From the NCBI GenBank assembly GCA_964499865.1, contig CAZCPY010000020.1:1-32127 (forward strand): a DNA stretch of 32,127 nucleotides, in the 5' to 3' direction. This document shows positions 15,388-23,601 of the stretch, piece after piece (within the stretch, counting starts at the first letter, position 1; the number at the start of each line of letters is the position of its first letter). The notes below the pieces were generated by a model. The model did no database searches and was not told the DNA's origin. It saw only the letters and a list, made by a program, of their open reading frames with translations. The DNA comes from JANOGU01 sp964499865 (GTDB lineage: Bacteria > Pseudomonadota > Alphaproteobacteria > Rhodobacterales > Rhodobacteraceae). The position numbers and the translations under genes were made by a program.

Positions 15388-16372
15388 CCGGCTGCGCCTG
15401 ACGATCCTCGGCGGCTTTCTTGGTGCAGGCAAGACGACATGGCTGCGCCACCAGATCCATCACGGCACCTACGCCCGGGCGCATCTGATCGTGAACGAGG
15501 CGGCGGAGGCGGCGGTGGACGACACCCGGCTGGCCGGTGCTGCGGGTCTGACGGTGCTGGCCGGGGGATGCGCCTGCTGCGACGCCGTGCGCCGGCTGCG
15601 CGAGGCCCTTCGCGGCCTTTGTGAAGATCGCAGCGCCGGGCGCGGGGTGGCAGAGGTGGTCCTGGAAACCTCCGGGCTGGCCGATCCGGCGCGGATCGTG
15701 GCGATGATCCGCGCCGATCCGGTCCTGGCCCGGCACCTGGTGCTGGCCGAAGTGGTCGTGCTGGTCGACGCCTTCGAAGGCCCCGCCAGCATCGCGGCCG
15801 AACCGCTGGCCAGGCGGCAGATCGCGGCTGCCGACCGTCTGATCCTGACCAAGACGGACCTTGCACAGTCGCAACGGCTCTGCGCCTCGCTGGCCATGCT
15901 GGCTCCGGGTGCGGTCGTCACGGCGGCCGTGCAGGGCGTCGCGGTCCCCTTGCCGGCGCCGGACCCTTCGGCCCGGCGGATCGAGATCGGGCAAGATGCC
16001 GGCGATCCGATCCGGGTCCATGTTCTGGACGTGTCGGCTGCGGATTGGCCCGCACTGTCGGTCTGGCTGTCGGCGCTGATCCACGCCCGCGGTGCCGACA
16101 TCATGCGGATCAAGGGTATGGTGCAAAGCCCTCGCGGGCCGCTGTTGCTGCAATCGGTCGGGCGCGTGATGCAGCCGCCCGAACCCGTGTCTTTCGCCAC
16201 CGGACACCTGGTGCTGATCGGACGCGGCACGACCGGGCCTGACCTGTCCCGGTCGCTCGCCCGCTGGACCCATGGCGCTTGCGGGAAACGGGAAAGGGAG
16301 GCGGCGCCATCCACGCCGGCTTCGCCGCCGGAGGGAAACGTGAAGGCCAAAGCCCGGTCCGGTTCCCGATGA
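15380..16372 (+). CDS. CobW/COG0523-family GTPase, putative metallochaperone
   Basis: A 330-residue G3E-type P-loop GTPase. Walker A is GGFLGAGKTT (11-20), the metal-binding CxCC motif is GGCACC (Cys64, Cys66, Cys67), Walker B-like ETSGLADP starts at 96, and the guanine-specificity motif is TKTD (157-160). A CobW C-terminal domain (about 200-300) and a low-complexity tail follow. The usual NEFGE...D switch reads NEAAEAAVDD here. Family members deliver Zn, Co or other metals to a client enzyme; the adjacent metallohydrolase is the natural client. The ATG at 15380 lies inside the preceding gene; a TTG at 15374 is an alternative. Confidence 0.88.
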   Translation: MSDRLRLTILGGFLGAGKTTWLRHQIHHGTYARAHLIVNEAAEAAVDDTRLAGAAGLTVLAGGCACCDAVRRLREALRGLCEDRSAGRGVAEVVLETSGLADPARIVAMIRADPVLARHLVLAEVVVLVDAFEGPASIAAEPLARRQIAAADRLILTKTDLAQSQRLCASLAMLAPGAVVTAAVQGVAVPLPAPDPSARRIEIGQDAGDPIRVHVLDVSAADWPALSVWLSALIHARGADIMRIKGMVQSPRGPLLLQSVGRVMQPPEPVSFATGHLVLIGRGTTGPDLSRSLARWTHGACGKREREAAPSTPASPPEGNVKAKARSGSR

Positions 16373-16737
16373 CCCGCCGCAGCGATCCGCCGCCGCAGTC
16401 AACCCGCGTTGTCGCATGAAACGCAGATCGACCCCAGCCGCGTGATCGGGTCCGTCAGGCGGCCTGCCCTTCAGGGTCGTGCCAGGCCTCTCCCGGTGCC
16501 GCGCCGTGCAGGCCGGTCACCGTCCTGAACCCGCATGTCGCCCGATGTTCGGCAAGACGCTTGGGCGTCGGCCGGTTCCGCCGGCGGGCGAAGCCGTCGA
16601 TGGACGGGTCGCAGGTTTCCCGTGCGTTGACCCGCCAGGGCAGAGGCCCGGAATGGCAACGGGCACGGGACGACCGGCAGCGGCCCGGCGGGCGCGACCG
16701 CGGATGGTCGTTTCTGGACCTTTGGGGAAGCGGCCGG
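16373..16737. other. 365-bp gap without a supported gene
   Basis: Lies between the convergent ends of the CobW gene and the histidine kinase gene. A minus-strand frame ending at 16455 reads about 60 plausible codons (RRRNRPTPKRLAEHRATCGF...) with reasonable codon use, but has no start codon and no family I know. It could be debris of a lost gene. I see no T-tailed hairpin. Confidence 0.45.
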
Positions 16738-18120
16738 TCAGGCGGGCGGCGTCGAGAGGACGGGAAAGGCAAGCGACACGACAAGCCCCGGCGCGTTGTC
16801 CGACAGTTGCAGCCGGGCCTCGTGCAGGTCGGCGATGGCCGCGACAAGGGCAAGCCCGAGGCCGTTGCCTTCCGTGGTGCGGCTGGTTTCGCGGCGGTAC
16901 AGGCGCCTGAGGACAAGCGCGCGTTCCGCTTCGGGGATGCCCGGTCCGTTGTCGGCGACCGACAGCACCACCGACGTGCCGTCCTGCCGCAGCGACAGCC
17001 GGATGGTCGAGCCCTCGGGCGTGTGACGCAGGGCATTCTCGATCAGGTTTGCCACCACCTGACCCAGAAGGTCCTTGTCGCCCCGGACATGGACGGGCCT
17101 GCCGGATGGCAGGTCCACCGCCAGAGAATGCCCGCTGTCCTCGACCGCCGGGCCGTAGATGTCGGCGAAGGTGGCTACGACGGCCGACAGATCGACGGGC
17201 CGGAACCTGCCCCTGGGGCCCCCGCCTTCGATCTGCGCGATCTGGAGCAGCGACTGGAACACCGCGACCGCCCGGTCGGCTTCGGCCACCGCCCGGTCGG
17301 CCAGCGCGGCTTCGGGCGACCCCTCGCCGGTCTGGGTCCGCAGCTCTGCCATCAGGACGGCGATGCGCTGGACCGGGGTTTTCAGGTCATGCGCGATATC
17401 GGCCGAAACCTGCTTCAGGGCCGCCACCGATGCCTCCTGCGCCGCCGCCATGCGGTCAAGTCCCCCGGCGATCCGCGCGAGGTCGTCCCGGCTTGCGGAC
17501 GTCTCCGCGACACGGGCCTTCAGGTCGCCGGCGGTCAACCGCTCAAGCGTGCCTTCGATCCGCACGACCCGTCGCGCAGTCCGGGCGGCGATCACCACGG
17601 CGGCCAGGAGCGAGAGCAGAAGTGTGGGAACCAGGCTGAATGCGACCTGGGAGATGAACACCTCCCTCACCTCGCCCAGGCCCTCTCGCGTTTCACCAAG
17701 GACAAGCGTGCCGCGATGATCGGCGACGACGCGAAATTCGTAGCCGTAGTCTGAAAGCTGCTGATCGCCGGACAAAGGCGAAACCGAAGGCGTTCCGCCG
17801 TCCAGCACCGCAATTGCATTGCCGACAGGCGGCGCATTCGCCGACAGCAAGACGACGATCCGAACTTCGGGGTCGGCTGCGCTCGCCTCGGCGATGACCT
17901 GCCGGCGCAGGTCTTCCGCGGTTCGGGCGACTGAAAAGCCTGCCGCCGACTGGTCGAGGGAGGTGATGATTGCCTCCTGCAGGCCTTCCCGGATGCGCAG
18001 GAAGGCGATCGCCGTCGTGGACAGGCTGATGACCGCCATCAGCGTGACCACGCCGATTGCCTGCCTGACGGGGGTGGACTTCAGCAGGTCCACCGGGCGC
18101 GGGCGCTTGCGGTCAGCCAT
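16738..18120 (-). CDS. Sensor histidine kinase
   Basis: A 460-residue inner-membrane kinase. TM1 is about 20-43 and TM2 about 158-178, bracketing a roughly 115-residue periplasmic sensor region. A HAMP domain (about 180-235) leads to the HisKA domain with phospho-acceptor His244 in DIAHDLKTPVQRI, then the ATPase domain: N box NLIENALRH, G1 DNGPGIP, G2 GNGLGLAL. 'HDLKTP' is typical of the QseC/PmrB-like subgroup. It overlaps the upstream response regulator by eight bases, so the two are translated together. The periplasmic signal is unknown; the neighbouring PepSY and envelope genes suggest envelope stress, cations or pH. Confidence 0.92.
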   Translation of the reverse strand: MADRKRPRPVDLLKSTPVRQAIGVVTLMAVISLSTTAIAFLRIREGLQEAIITSLDQSAAGFSVARTAEDLRRQVIAEASAADPEVRIVVLLSANAPPVGNAIAVLDGGTPSVSPLSGDQQLSDYGYEFRVVADHRGTLVLGETREGLGEVREVFISQVAFSLVPTLLLSLLAAVVIAARTARRVVRIEGTLERLTAGDLKARVAETSASRDDLARIAGGLDRMAAAQEASVAALKQVSADIAHDLKTPVQRIAVLMAELRTQTGEGSPEAALADRAVAEADRAVAVFQSLLQIAQIEGGGPRGRFRPVDLSAVVATFADIYGPAVEDSGHSLAVDLPSGRPVHVRGDKDLLGQVVANLIENALRHTPEGSTIRLSLRQDGTSVVLSVADNGPGIPEAERALVLRRLYRRETSRTTEGNGLGLALVAAIADLHEARLQLSDNAPGLVVSLAFPVLSTPPA

Positions 18121-18784
18121 CGATCTTGTAGCCCGCGCCCCGCACCGTGCGGATCAGTTCGCGCTCGAAGGGCCGGTCGACCTTGGCGCGCAGCCGCGAG
18201 ACATGGGTTTCGACGACATTGGTCTGCGGGTCAAAGCTGATGTCCCAGACCTGTTCGAGCAGCATCGTGCGCGTCTGCACGCGACCCTTGCGGCGCAACA
18301 GAAGCTCGAGCAGCGCGAATTCGCGCGGCAGAAGGTCGATCTCGACATCGCCGCGCCTCACCGTGCGGCGGATCAGGTCCATCCGCAGATCGTCGGCGGT
18401 CAGAACGGTTGCCTCCGCCTGCTGGACGGGCCGCCTGGCAAGGGCACCGATCCGGGCGGAAAGCTCGCCGAAGGCGAAGGGCTTGACCAGATAGTCGTCG
18501 CCACCGGCCTGCAGCCCCTCGATCCGGTCATCCACCCCGCCAAGCGCCGTCAGGAAGATCGCCGGGGTCATCACCCTGGCGGCGCGCAGGGCCCGGACCA
18601 GGGAAAGGCCGTCAAGCCCCGGCAGCATCCGGTCGACGATCAGCACGTCATAGGCGCTCGCCATCGCCTGGGACAGGGCATCGCGCCCGTCGGCCATGTG
18701 GTCGACCACATGCCCTTCCTGGCGCAGGCCGGCCAGAACGTAGTCGGCTATCGTCTTGTCGTCTTCGATCAGGAGAAGTTTCAT
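18113..18784 (-). CDS. OmpR/PhoB-family response regulator
   Basis: A 223-residue cytoplasmic transcription factor. The receiver domain (1-115) has the acidic pocket EDD at 7-9, phospho-acceptor Asp51 in LIVDRMLPGLDG, and the conserved Lys in YLVKPF. The C-terminal winged helix (about 125-220) has RTVRRGDVEIDLLPREFALLELLLRRKG and ends VRGAGYKID. The ATG at 18784 is chosen because MKLLLIEDD is the canonical start; the open frame begins 20 codons earlier. Partner of the overlapping kinase. It may regulate the PepSY gene and the nearby envelope operon. Confidence 0.92.
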   Translation of the reverse strand: MKLLLIEDDKTIADYVLAGLRQEGHVVDHMADGRDALSQAMASAYDVLIVDRMLPGLDGLSLVRALRAARVMTPAIFLTALGGVDDRIEGLQAGGDDYLVKPFAFGELSARIGALARRPVQQAEATVLTADDLRMDLIRRTVRRGDVEIDLLPREFALLELLLRRKGRVQTRTMLLEQVWDISFDPQTNVVETHVSRLRAKVDRPFERELIRTVRGAGYKIDG

Positions 18785-18883
18785 CGTGCGGGACCAGTGC
18801 GACAAGGGAAAGGGAAGGCTTCCCGGGGGTGGCAAAACGCGCATCTGACGAGGCCTGAACCGTTCACGACGGTGCAGGCCCCG

Positions 18884-19117
18884 TCAGGCAGAAGAGGCTT
18901 GCGGCATCTGCGGGGCACCGTCGATTGCCGCTGCATCAGACGGGCCGGCGGTCCCTGGGCTTCGACCCGCTCCGCCCATCGCGATGCGAAGCGCCGCGAC
19001 CAGCAACAGGCCGATCACCACGGCGATGCCCGCGACCAGAAGGCCAAGCCCAAGGCTCAAGACGGCGATCAGCGCGAACAGCGCCCGTGCGGTGAAAAGT
19101 CGTGCCTTGTCGAACAT
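18884..19117 (-). CDS. Small membrane protein of unknown function
   Basis: A 77-residue protein with a basic N terminus, one long or two short hydrophobic helices (about 10-45, LFALIAVLSLGLGLLVAGIAVVIGLLLVAAL is a Gly-rich, zipper-like stretch, here abbreviated in function only), and a short polar Gly/Ala/Ser tail. I recognise no family. AAGGAG lies seven bases before the ATG. It sits 99 bases upstream of the response regulator in the same direction and could be an accessory of the two-component system. Confidence 0.7.
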   Translation of the reverse strand: MFDKARLFTARALFALIAVLSLGLGLLVAGIAVVIGLLLVAALRIAMGGAGRSPGTAGPSDAAAIDGAPQMPQASSA

Positions 19118-19301
19118 CTGAATTCTCCTTGCTTTCGAAAGGGCAGGATGGTCGCCGTTGCTGTCAGGCAGCTTTCGCAAAGGTGACAAAGCTGCAATCC
19201 CTGTTGAAGCGCACCTGGTGCAGGCCCCGATGTCCGAAGCCTGCCACAGGGAATGCCTTGCGGGGTGCGGGCGGTCAGGTTCAAGCCCATCGAATGGAAA
19301 T

Positions 19302-19328
19302 CCCGCCACCCCGGTCGGGGGTGGCGGG
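19302..19328 (-). terminator. Intrinsic terminator of the PepSY gene
   Basis: An 11-bp perfect stem (CCCGCCACCCC / GGGGTGGCGGG) with a five-base loop is followed leftward by ATTTCCATTC. It lies 15 bases past the PepSY stop. Confidence 0.75.
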
Positions 19329-19342
19329 CCAGACCGAGGCGG

Positions 19343-20026
19343 TCAGCCTTCCCTGTCTTCGCCTTCCTGCTCCCCGCCTTCCTGCTCCCCGCCTTCCTGC
19401 TCCCCGCCTTCCTGCCCCTCGCCTTCTTCGCCGGACTCATCATCGGCGGCGAGGACCTTGCCGGTCATCGCATCGATCCGAAGCCCGGTCGTCTTGCCGG
19501 ACGCGTCAGCAACCTCCAGTTCGACCGCCAGAGCGCCGTTCTCCTGGCCGTACTCCGCCGAAAGCGCCTTGCCGCCCTGGGCTTCGGCCGTGGTGATGGC
19601 CTGCAACAGGGTCACCTTGGCACCTTGCAGCGCGGTCAGTTCCGTCCCTTCGTCACCGGCCTTCTGACCTTCTTCGTCCCCTTCGGCCGACTCAACGGCC
19701 GGGGTGCTGCCAAGGATCGCGCCGGTCGCCGGGTCGATCAGGTGGTCCACTTCGTTTGCACCGTTCTGGGTGGTCACGTCGAAGACCGGCTTGCCGTCCT
19801 TCATGGTGAACTCGCCGCCCACGACCATGCCCTGGCCTGCGGCTTCCGCGGTGCGGATCGCGTCGGCAAGCGAGATCTTCGCGCTGCCCAGCGCCTGCAC
19901 GGTCGCCGCGTCGTCCGAGCGTGCCTCGGCCCGCGCGATGGTGGCCATCGCCCCGCCAAGGGCCAGCGATCCTGCCAGGGTCGCCAGCATCATCCGGGCT
20001 GCGCGCGACTTCGGTTTCGTTTGCAT
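19343..20026 (-). CDS. Exported double-PepSY protein with acidic repeat tail
   Basis: A 227-residue periplasmic or surface protein. A signal peptide (1-33, ending ARA) leads to two PepSY domains: about 51-106 (ISLADAIRTAEAAGQG... DPATGAILGS) and about 138-193 (VTLLQAITTAEAQGGKAL... DAMTGKVLA). Residues 195-227 are a strongly acidic Gly/Glu/Gln tail (EGGEQ repeats). PepSY domains are thought to bind or inhibit partners in the periplasm and often sit beside two-component systems as their targets or modulators. The ATG at 20026 has AGAAGGAA upstream and starts the signal peptide; longer in-frame starts do not. A single-gene unit with its own terminator. Confidence 0.85.
   Translation of the reverse strand: MQTKPKSRAARMMLATLAGSLALGGAMATIARAEARSDDAATVQALGSAKISLADAIRTAEAAGQGMVVGGEFTMKDGKPVFDVTTQNGANEVDHLIDPATGAILGSTPAVESAEGDEEGQKAGDEGTELTALQGAKVTLLQAITTAEAQGGKALSAEYGQENGALAVELEVADASGKTTGLRIDAMTGKVLAADDESGEEGEGQEGGEQEGGEQEGGEQEGEDREG
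19361..19420. repeat. 15-bp tandem repeat in the PepSY gene tail
   Basis: Four units of 15 bases (GCCTTCCTGCTCCCC three times, then one variant) encode the EGGEQ repeats. Slippage would change the acidic tail by five residues per unit. Confidence 0.8.
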
Positions 20027-20176
20027 CGGTCTTTCCTTCTCAGCTTCAGCAGCGCCCATCGCTGCCATGACACCAATCTGGTCGCCCGAGCTGCCGATCG
20101 CCTGACGCGAAGGTTGCAAGTTTGTCACCAAGTTCCCGGTTCCGTGATCCGGCCTCATCCCGGCCGAAAATGGTTC

Positions 20177-20206
20177 GGGTGCCGCAAGAAAGCCCTTGCG
20201 GCACCC
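20177..20206 (-). terminator. Intrinsic terminator of the ABC / calcium-repeat operon
   Basis: A 12-bp stem (GGGTGCCGCAAG / CTTGCGGCACCC) with a six-base loop is followed leftward by GAACCATTTTC. It lies 24 bases past the stop of the calcium-repeat protein gene. Confidence 0.75.
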
Positions 20207-20229
20207 TGGTCGCCCGCGCGCCGGACTCG

Positions 20230-20850
20230 TCAGTCCGCCGCTTCGGCACCACCCTTGTCCTTCATGACCTGGGCCGTGACCGGCGCGAAGCCGTCCAGCT
20301 TCAGCATCACGTCGACCACTTTCCCCGCCTGCGAGGTGATGTAGATCGAGTTCGGATTGGCGCGGAAATGCCCGGCAACCTTGCCGTCGTCGAACTGGAT
20401 CCGCGCCTCGCCCCCGGCCGGGACAGAGAAGCCGTCAAGCGTGCGGAACACGCTTTCCACCTTGCCGGTGTCCTTGTCGGTGAAGGTGTAATAGATCGAG
20501 AAGCCGGTCAGGGCCGTGGTGCCGCTGTTCGTCACCGCGATCTCCAGATGGTCCGGTGCCGCCTTGCTGGTGCCGGGTTCCACGTTGTTCTCGACCAGAA
20601 GCTCGCTGATTTTGAACGGGGCCGGGGCGCCGGAAGTGTCGATCGGGTTCGGCGCGAAAGTCGCATCGGCATCCGCCAGATCGTTTGCGCCATCGCCGTC
20701 GGTGTCGGCGACCAGGGGGTCGGTGCCCAACACGGCTTCCGCGGCATCCGGCACGCCATCGCCATCGGTATCATCTGCGGCGGCCTGGGCGGCCATGGGC
20801 AGCGTCACCGCCAGCAGCATGGCCAGAAGGGGAAAGGGTCTTGCAGTCAT
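20230..20850 (-). CDS. Exported protein with DTDGDG calcium-type repeats
   Basis: A 206-residue secreted protein. A Sec signal peptide (1-23, AAQA) is followed by two thrombospondin type-3 / EF-hand-like loops, DTDGDGVPD (27-35) and DTDGDGAND (49-57), which normally bind calcium. The remaining 140 residues look like a beta-sandwich ('ISELLVENNV... HLEIAVTNSGTTALTGFSIYYTF', ending 'VVDVMLKLDGFAPVTAQVM') similar to extracellular structural or binding domains; I cannot name the family. The ATG at 20850 is preferred because AAGGA lies at the right distance; an ATG three codons earlier (20859) overlaps the permease stop as ATGA. It is the last gene of the ABC operon. Confidence 0.75.
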   Translation of the reverse strand: MTARPFPLLAMLLAVTLPMAAQAAADDTDGDGVPDAAEAVLGTDPLVADTDGDGANDLADADATFAPNPIDTSGAPAPFKISELLVENNVEPGTSKAAPDHLEIAVTNSGTTALTGFSIYYTFTDKDTGKVESVFRTLDGFSVPAGGEARIQFDDGKVAGHFRANPNSIYITSQAGKVVDVMLKLDGFAPVTAQVMKDKGGAEAAD

Positions 20851-20855
20851 CGAAG

Positions 20856-21848
20856 TCATTCCTTTGTCAGCCTGTCGGCATTGAGGGGGAGGACAAGGGC
20901 CAAAAGGCCAAGCCCAAGGGCGGTGAGGAAAATCCAGATGAGATCGCCCTTCTTCTCGATCAGGATTTGGTCAAGCGGAACGCCGGTGTAGGTGTCCTTG
21001 ATGCCAAGGACGGCAAAGGTGAACCGCTCGAAGTGCTTGGTGACGGAAGCCTGCTCGATCCCGTCGCGCAGGGTCTCATAGGTCGAGAACTGCTTCATGA
21101 TCTCGACCTGGTCCGGCTTGGCGATGCCCAGCGACTTGAAGACGCCGCCCGCCACCTGGTTGTCGGGGTCCAGCGTGTCGCCGATCTGCGGCGCGACAAG
21201 GACAAGCGTCAGCCAGACCGCAAAGGCCAGAAGCAGCGCCGTCGCCGTCTTGCGCAGCGTCAGGGTCAGGATGAAGCCGACAAGGAAGAAGCACGCGGTG
21301 TAAAGCCAGGCCGCCACCCAGGTCAGCGCCAGTCGCGGCAGGTCGCCGGCTGAAAGCCCCACCCCGCTGGCCAGGTGAACCATGACCGCCAGCACAGCCA
21401 GAACCGTCAGAAGACCAAGGCCGAGGAGCGCCAGCCCGGCGGCCAGCTTGCCCGCCAGAAACTGCCAGCGCCGGATCGGCCGGGTCAGGATCAGCGCCAG
21501 GGTCTGGCGCCCCCGTTCGCTTGCCGCCGCCCGGTAGCCGATCAGGATCGCGATGGCGGCCCCGACGATGCCGATCTGCTCGACCGCGCCGCGCAAAAGC
21601 TTCAGGGGATAGAACTCCGGCGCCGCGATCTGGTCGACCGGCTTGCCAAGCGCAAGCAGCGTGGCCTTCGCCGCGGCATAGGTTGCGGCATCGGTGCGCA
21701 GGGCGATCGCCCCGCTGACCAGCGCCACGGCGGCCCCTACAGCCAGAAACAGCGTGACGATGAAGACAAAGCGGTCACGGCTGGCGTCGCGGATATCCTT
21801 GGCCGCGATGGTGGCCAGCGGGGCAAGGGTGGATCGGTCAGACATCAT
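20856..21848 (-). CDS. ABC-2-type permease (NosY-like), second subunit
   Basis: A 330-residue inner-membrane protein with about six helices and a large periplasmic loop between the first two (around 55-95), as in ABC2_membrane_2 / NosY-type permeases. 'TIAAKDIRDASRDRFVFIV' is the typical N-terminal elbow region and 'AASERGRQTLALILTRPIRRWQFLAGKLAA' the conserved cytoplasmic coupling region. It is translated from an ATG overlapping the previous permease's stop by 11 bases with GGAG upstream. It presumably forms a heterodimer with the preceding permease. The cargo is unknown. Confidence 0.85.
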   Translation of the reverse strand: MMSDRSTLAPLATIAAKDIRDASRDRFVFIVTLFLAVGAAVALVSGAIALRTDAATYAAAKATLLALGKPVDQIAAPEFYPLKLLRGAVEQIGIVGAAIAILIGYRAAASERGRQTLALILTRPIRRWQFLAGKLAAGLALLGLGLLTVLAVLAVMVHLASGVGLSAGDLPRLALTWVAAWLYTACFFLVGFILTLTLRKTATALLLAFAVWLTLVLVAPQIGDTLDPDNQVAGGVFKSLGIAKPDQVEIMKQFSTYETLRDGIEQASVTKHFERFTFAVLGIKDTYTGVPLDQILIEKKGDLIWIFLTALGLGLLALVLPLNADRLTKE

Positions 21849-22785
21849 AGTCGCTCCGGGTCAGGTCGATGCGGCGGAGGGCACGGAAGGCCCAGACGAA
21901 GGCGGCACCAAGGGCAATAAGCAGGGTCGCAAGCGGCGGGATCGCCGAGGCCGACGCGCGGCCCGCAGGCAGAAAGTCCAGCAATGCCGCCGACAGGTAG
22001 CGATAGCTTTCGGCCAGCGAAACCGGGCCTATCGCCCAGGCCGTCCAGCGGAAGAAGGCCGCATCCGGCGGGGTGGCCAGCGCCGAGACGGGGTTGATCG
22101 ACGCGGTTGGCAACAGGTTCCCCGTGACCGACGGCAGCACGAAGGTCAGGACCAGCCACAGCGTCACCGGCAACAGAAGCCCGACCGTTTCGGACCGGCT
22201 GCGGGCGGCGGCACCCATGGCGACCAGGCCGAAAACCATCAGATAACCGCCGGACAGAAGGAAGAAGCCCAGAAGCTGTCCCCATTGCGCGGGCGTGACG
22301 CTGATCGCGGGCAGCGCCAGCAGCGTCGCCACGGCGACCAGCGCCGCAATCAGGGTCAGGCCGCCGACAAGGGCCGCAAGCGCCTGCATCTTGCCGACAG
22401 CAAAGGCCGGGCTGTCTCCGGTGCGCGTGCCATACAGGGGCAGCACGCCCGAACGCCGGTCGATCGCCACCAGCCGGTTGCCGACGACGATCGCCGCCAG
22501 CACGCCGATCAGCGAGACATAGACCGCGACGTTGCGCAAAAGGATCAGGGCCGAGCTTTCCAGCACCGGGTTGGCCGGCACCGGCTTGCCCTGCGACTGC
22601 AGAAAGGCCGCGGCATCGGTGAAGATCAGGTTGACCGTCGCCGTGGCGCGCCAGCCCAGCCAGGCCGACAGCAGCACCAGGGCGACGAACAGTGCCGCGA
22701 TGACCAGCACGGTGCCTTCGCGCAGGGTCAGGCGCAGGGATTGCCGCGTGATCAGGCCCGCGGCAGTGCGGGGCGCGTCCATCAT
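21838..22785 (-). CDS. ABC-2-type permease, first subunit
   Basis: A 315-residue inner-membrane protein with about six helices. It has the same plan as the second permease: an elbow (ITRQSLRLTLREGTVLVIAALFVAL), a periplasmic loop after TM1 and the coupling region 'LVAIDRRSGVLPLYGTRTGDSPAFAVGK'. Its start overlaps the ATPase stop by four bases (ATGA). Together the three genes form an exporter or a mechanotransmission-type machine rather than an importer, as no dedicated periplasmic binding protein is present. Confidence 0.85.
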   Translation of the reverse strand: MMDAPRTAAGLITRQSLRLTLREGTVLVIAALFVALVLLSAWLGWRATATVNLIFTDAAAFLQSQGKPVPANPVLESSALILLRNVAVYVSLIGVLAAIVVGNRLVAIDRRSGVLPLYGTRTGDSPAFAVGKMQALAALVGGLTLIAALVAVATLLALPAISVTPAQWGQLLGFFLLSGGYLMVFGLVAMGAAARSRSETVGLLLPVTLWLVLTFVLPSVTGNLLPTASINPVSALATPPDAAFFRWTAWAIGPVSLAESYRYLSAALLDFLPAGRASASAIPPLATLLIALGAAFVWAFRALRRIDLTRSDYDV

Positions 22786-23531
22786 GCCGCCCCCGCAAGG
22801 GCCGGCTGAGGAGTGACCGAGAGATACAGCTCCTCCAGCGCGGCGTCGTCGCCATAGCGGGCGGTGACGGCCTCGATCCGGTCATGGAAGACCAGCCGCC
22901 CGTGGCTGAGGACCGCAATCGAGGTGCAGGTCTTCGCGATCTCGCTGATCAGGTGGGTGTTCATGAAGATGGTCATGCCGAACTCGCGGTTCAGGCGGGT
23001 GATCAGGTCGCGCAGCATGCGGATGCCCATCGGATCAAGGCCCGAGGTCGGCTCATCCAGAAACAGCACCTTCGGCTTGTGCAGGATCGCCTGCGCCAGG
23101 CCGATCCGCTGCCGCATGCCCTTGGAAAACCCGCCGACGCGGCGACCCGCGTAGGGCAGGCTGTCCAGAAGCTCCAGCACCTCGCGGACCCGCCGCGCCG
23201 GCGCGGCGACACCCGACAGGCGGGCGAAGAACAAGAGGTTCTCTTCCGCCGTCAGCGTGTCGTAAAGCCGGACGTTTTCCGGCACGAAGCCGATGTTGCG
23301 CCGCACCCCGTCGGGGTCGCGCACCAGATCCGCCCCGGCGATGGTGGCACTGCCCGAGGCGGGCCGGGCCAGCGTCGTCAGCATGTTGAGCGTGGTCGTC
23401 TTGCCGGCCCCGTTGTGGCCGAGAAAGCCGAAGACCTCGCCTTCGGCAATGGCGAAGCTCAGCGCATCGACAATGGTGCGGTCTTCAAGACGCTGGGTCA
23501 GCCGGTCAAGGGCGACGATGGGCGGCGGCAT
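22782..23531 (-). CDS. ABC exporter ATP-binding protein (NosF/CcmA-like)
   Basis: A 249-residue ATPase. Motifs in order: Walker A GHNGAGKTTT (about 40-49), Q-loop FVPEN, signature FSKGMRQRIGLA, Walker B VLFLDEPTSGLDP and the H-loop MNTHLIS. The lysine-type FSKGM signature and single-domain form are typical of ABC-2 exporters. The ATG at 23531 has GGAG five bases upstream; the open frame extends 24 codons further without similarity. First gene of the leftward operon ATPase-permease-permease-calcium-repeat protein. Confidence 0.9.
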   Translation of the reverse strand: MPPPIVALDRLTQRLEDRTIVDALSFAIAEGEVFGFLGHNGAGKTTTLNMLTTLARPASGSATIAGADLVRDPDGVRRNIGFVPENVRLYDTLTAEENLLFFARLSGVAAPARRVREVLELLDSLPYAGRRVGGFSKGMRQRIGLAQAILHKPKVLFLDEPTSGLDPMGIRMLRDLITRLNREFGMTIFMNTHLISEIAKTCTSIAVLSHGRLVFHDRIEAVTARYGDDAALEELYLSVTPQPALAGAA

Positions 23532-23601
23532 GGGGGACTCCGTGTCGGTTGCAGACCTGCCGCCCACAAGCGGGCGGCGGCTCTGACGCACCCTGGACGC
23601 C

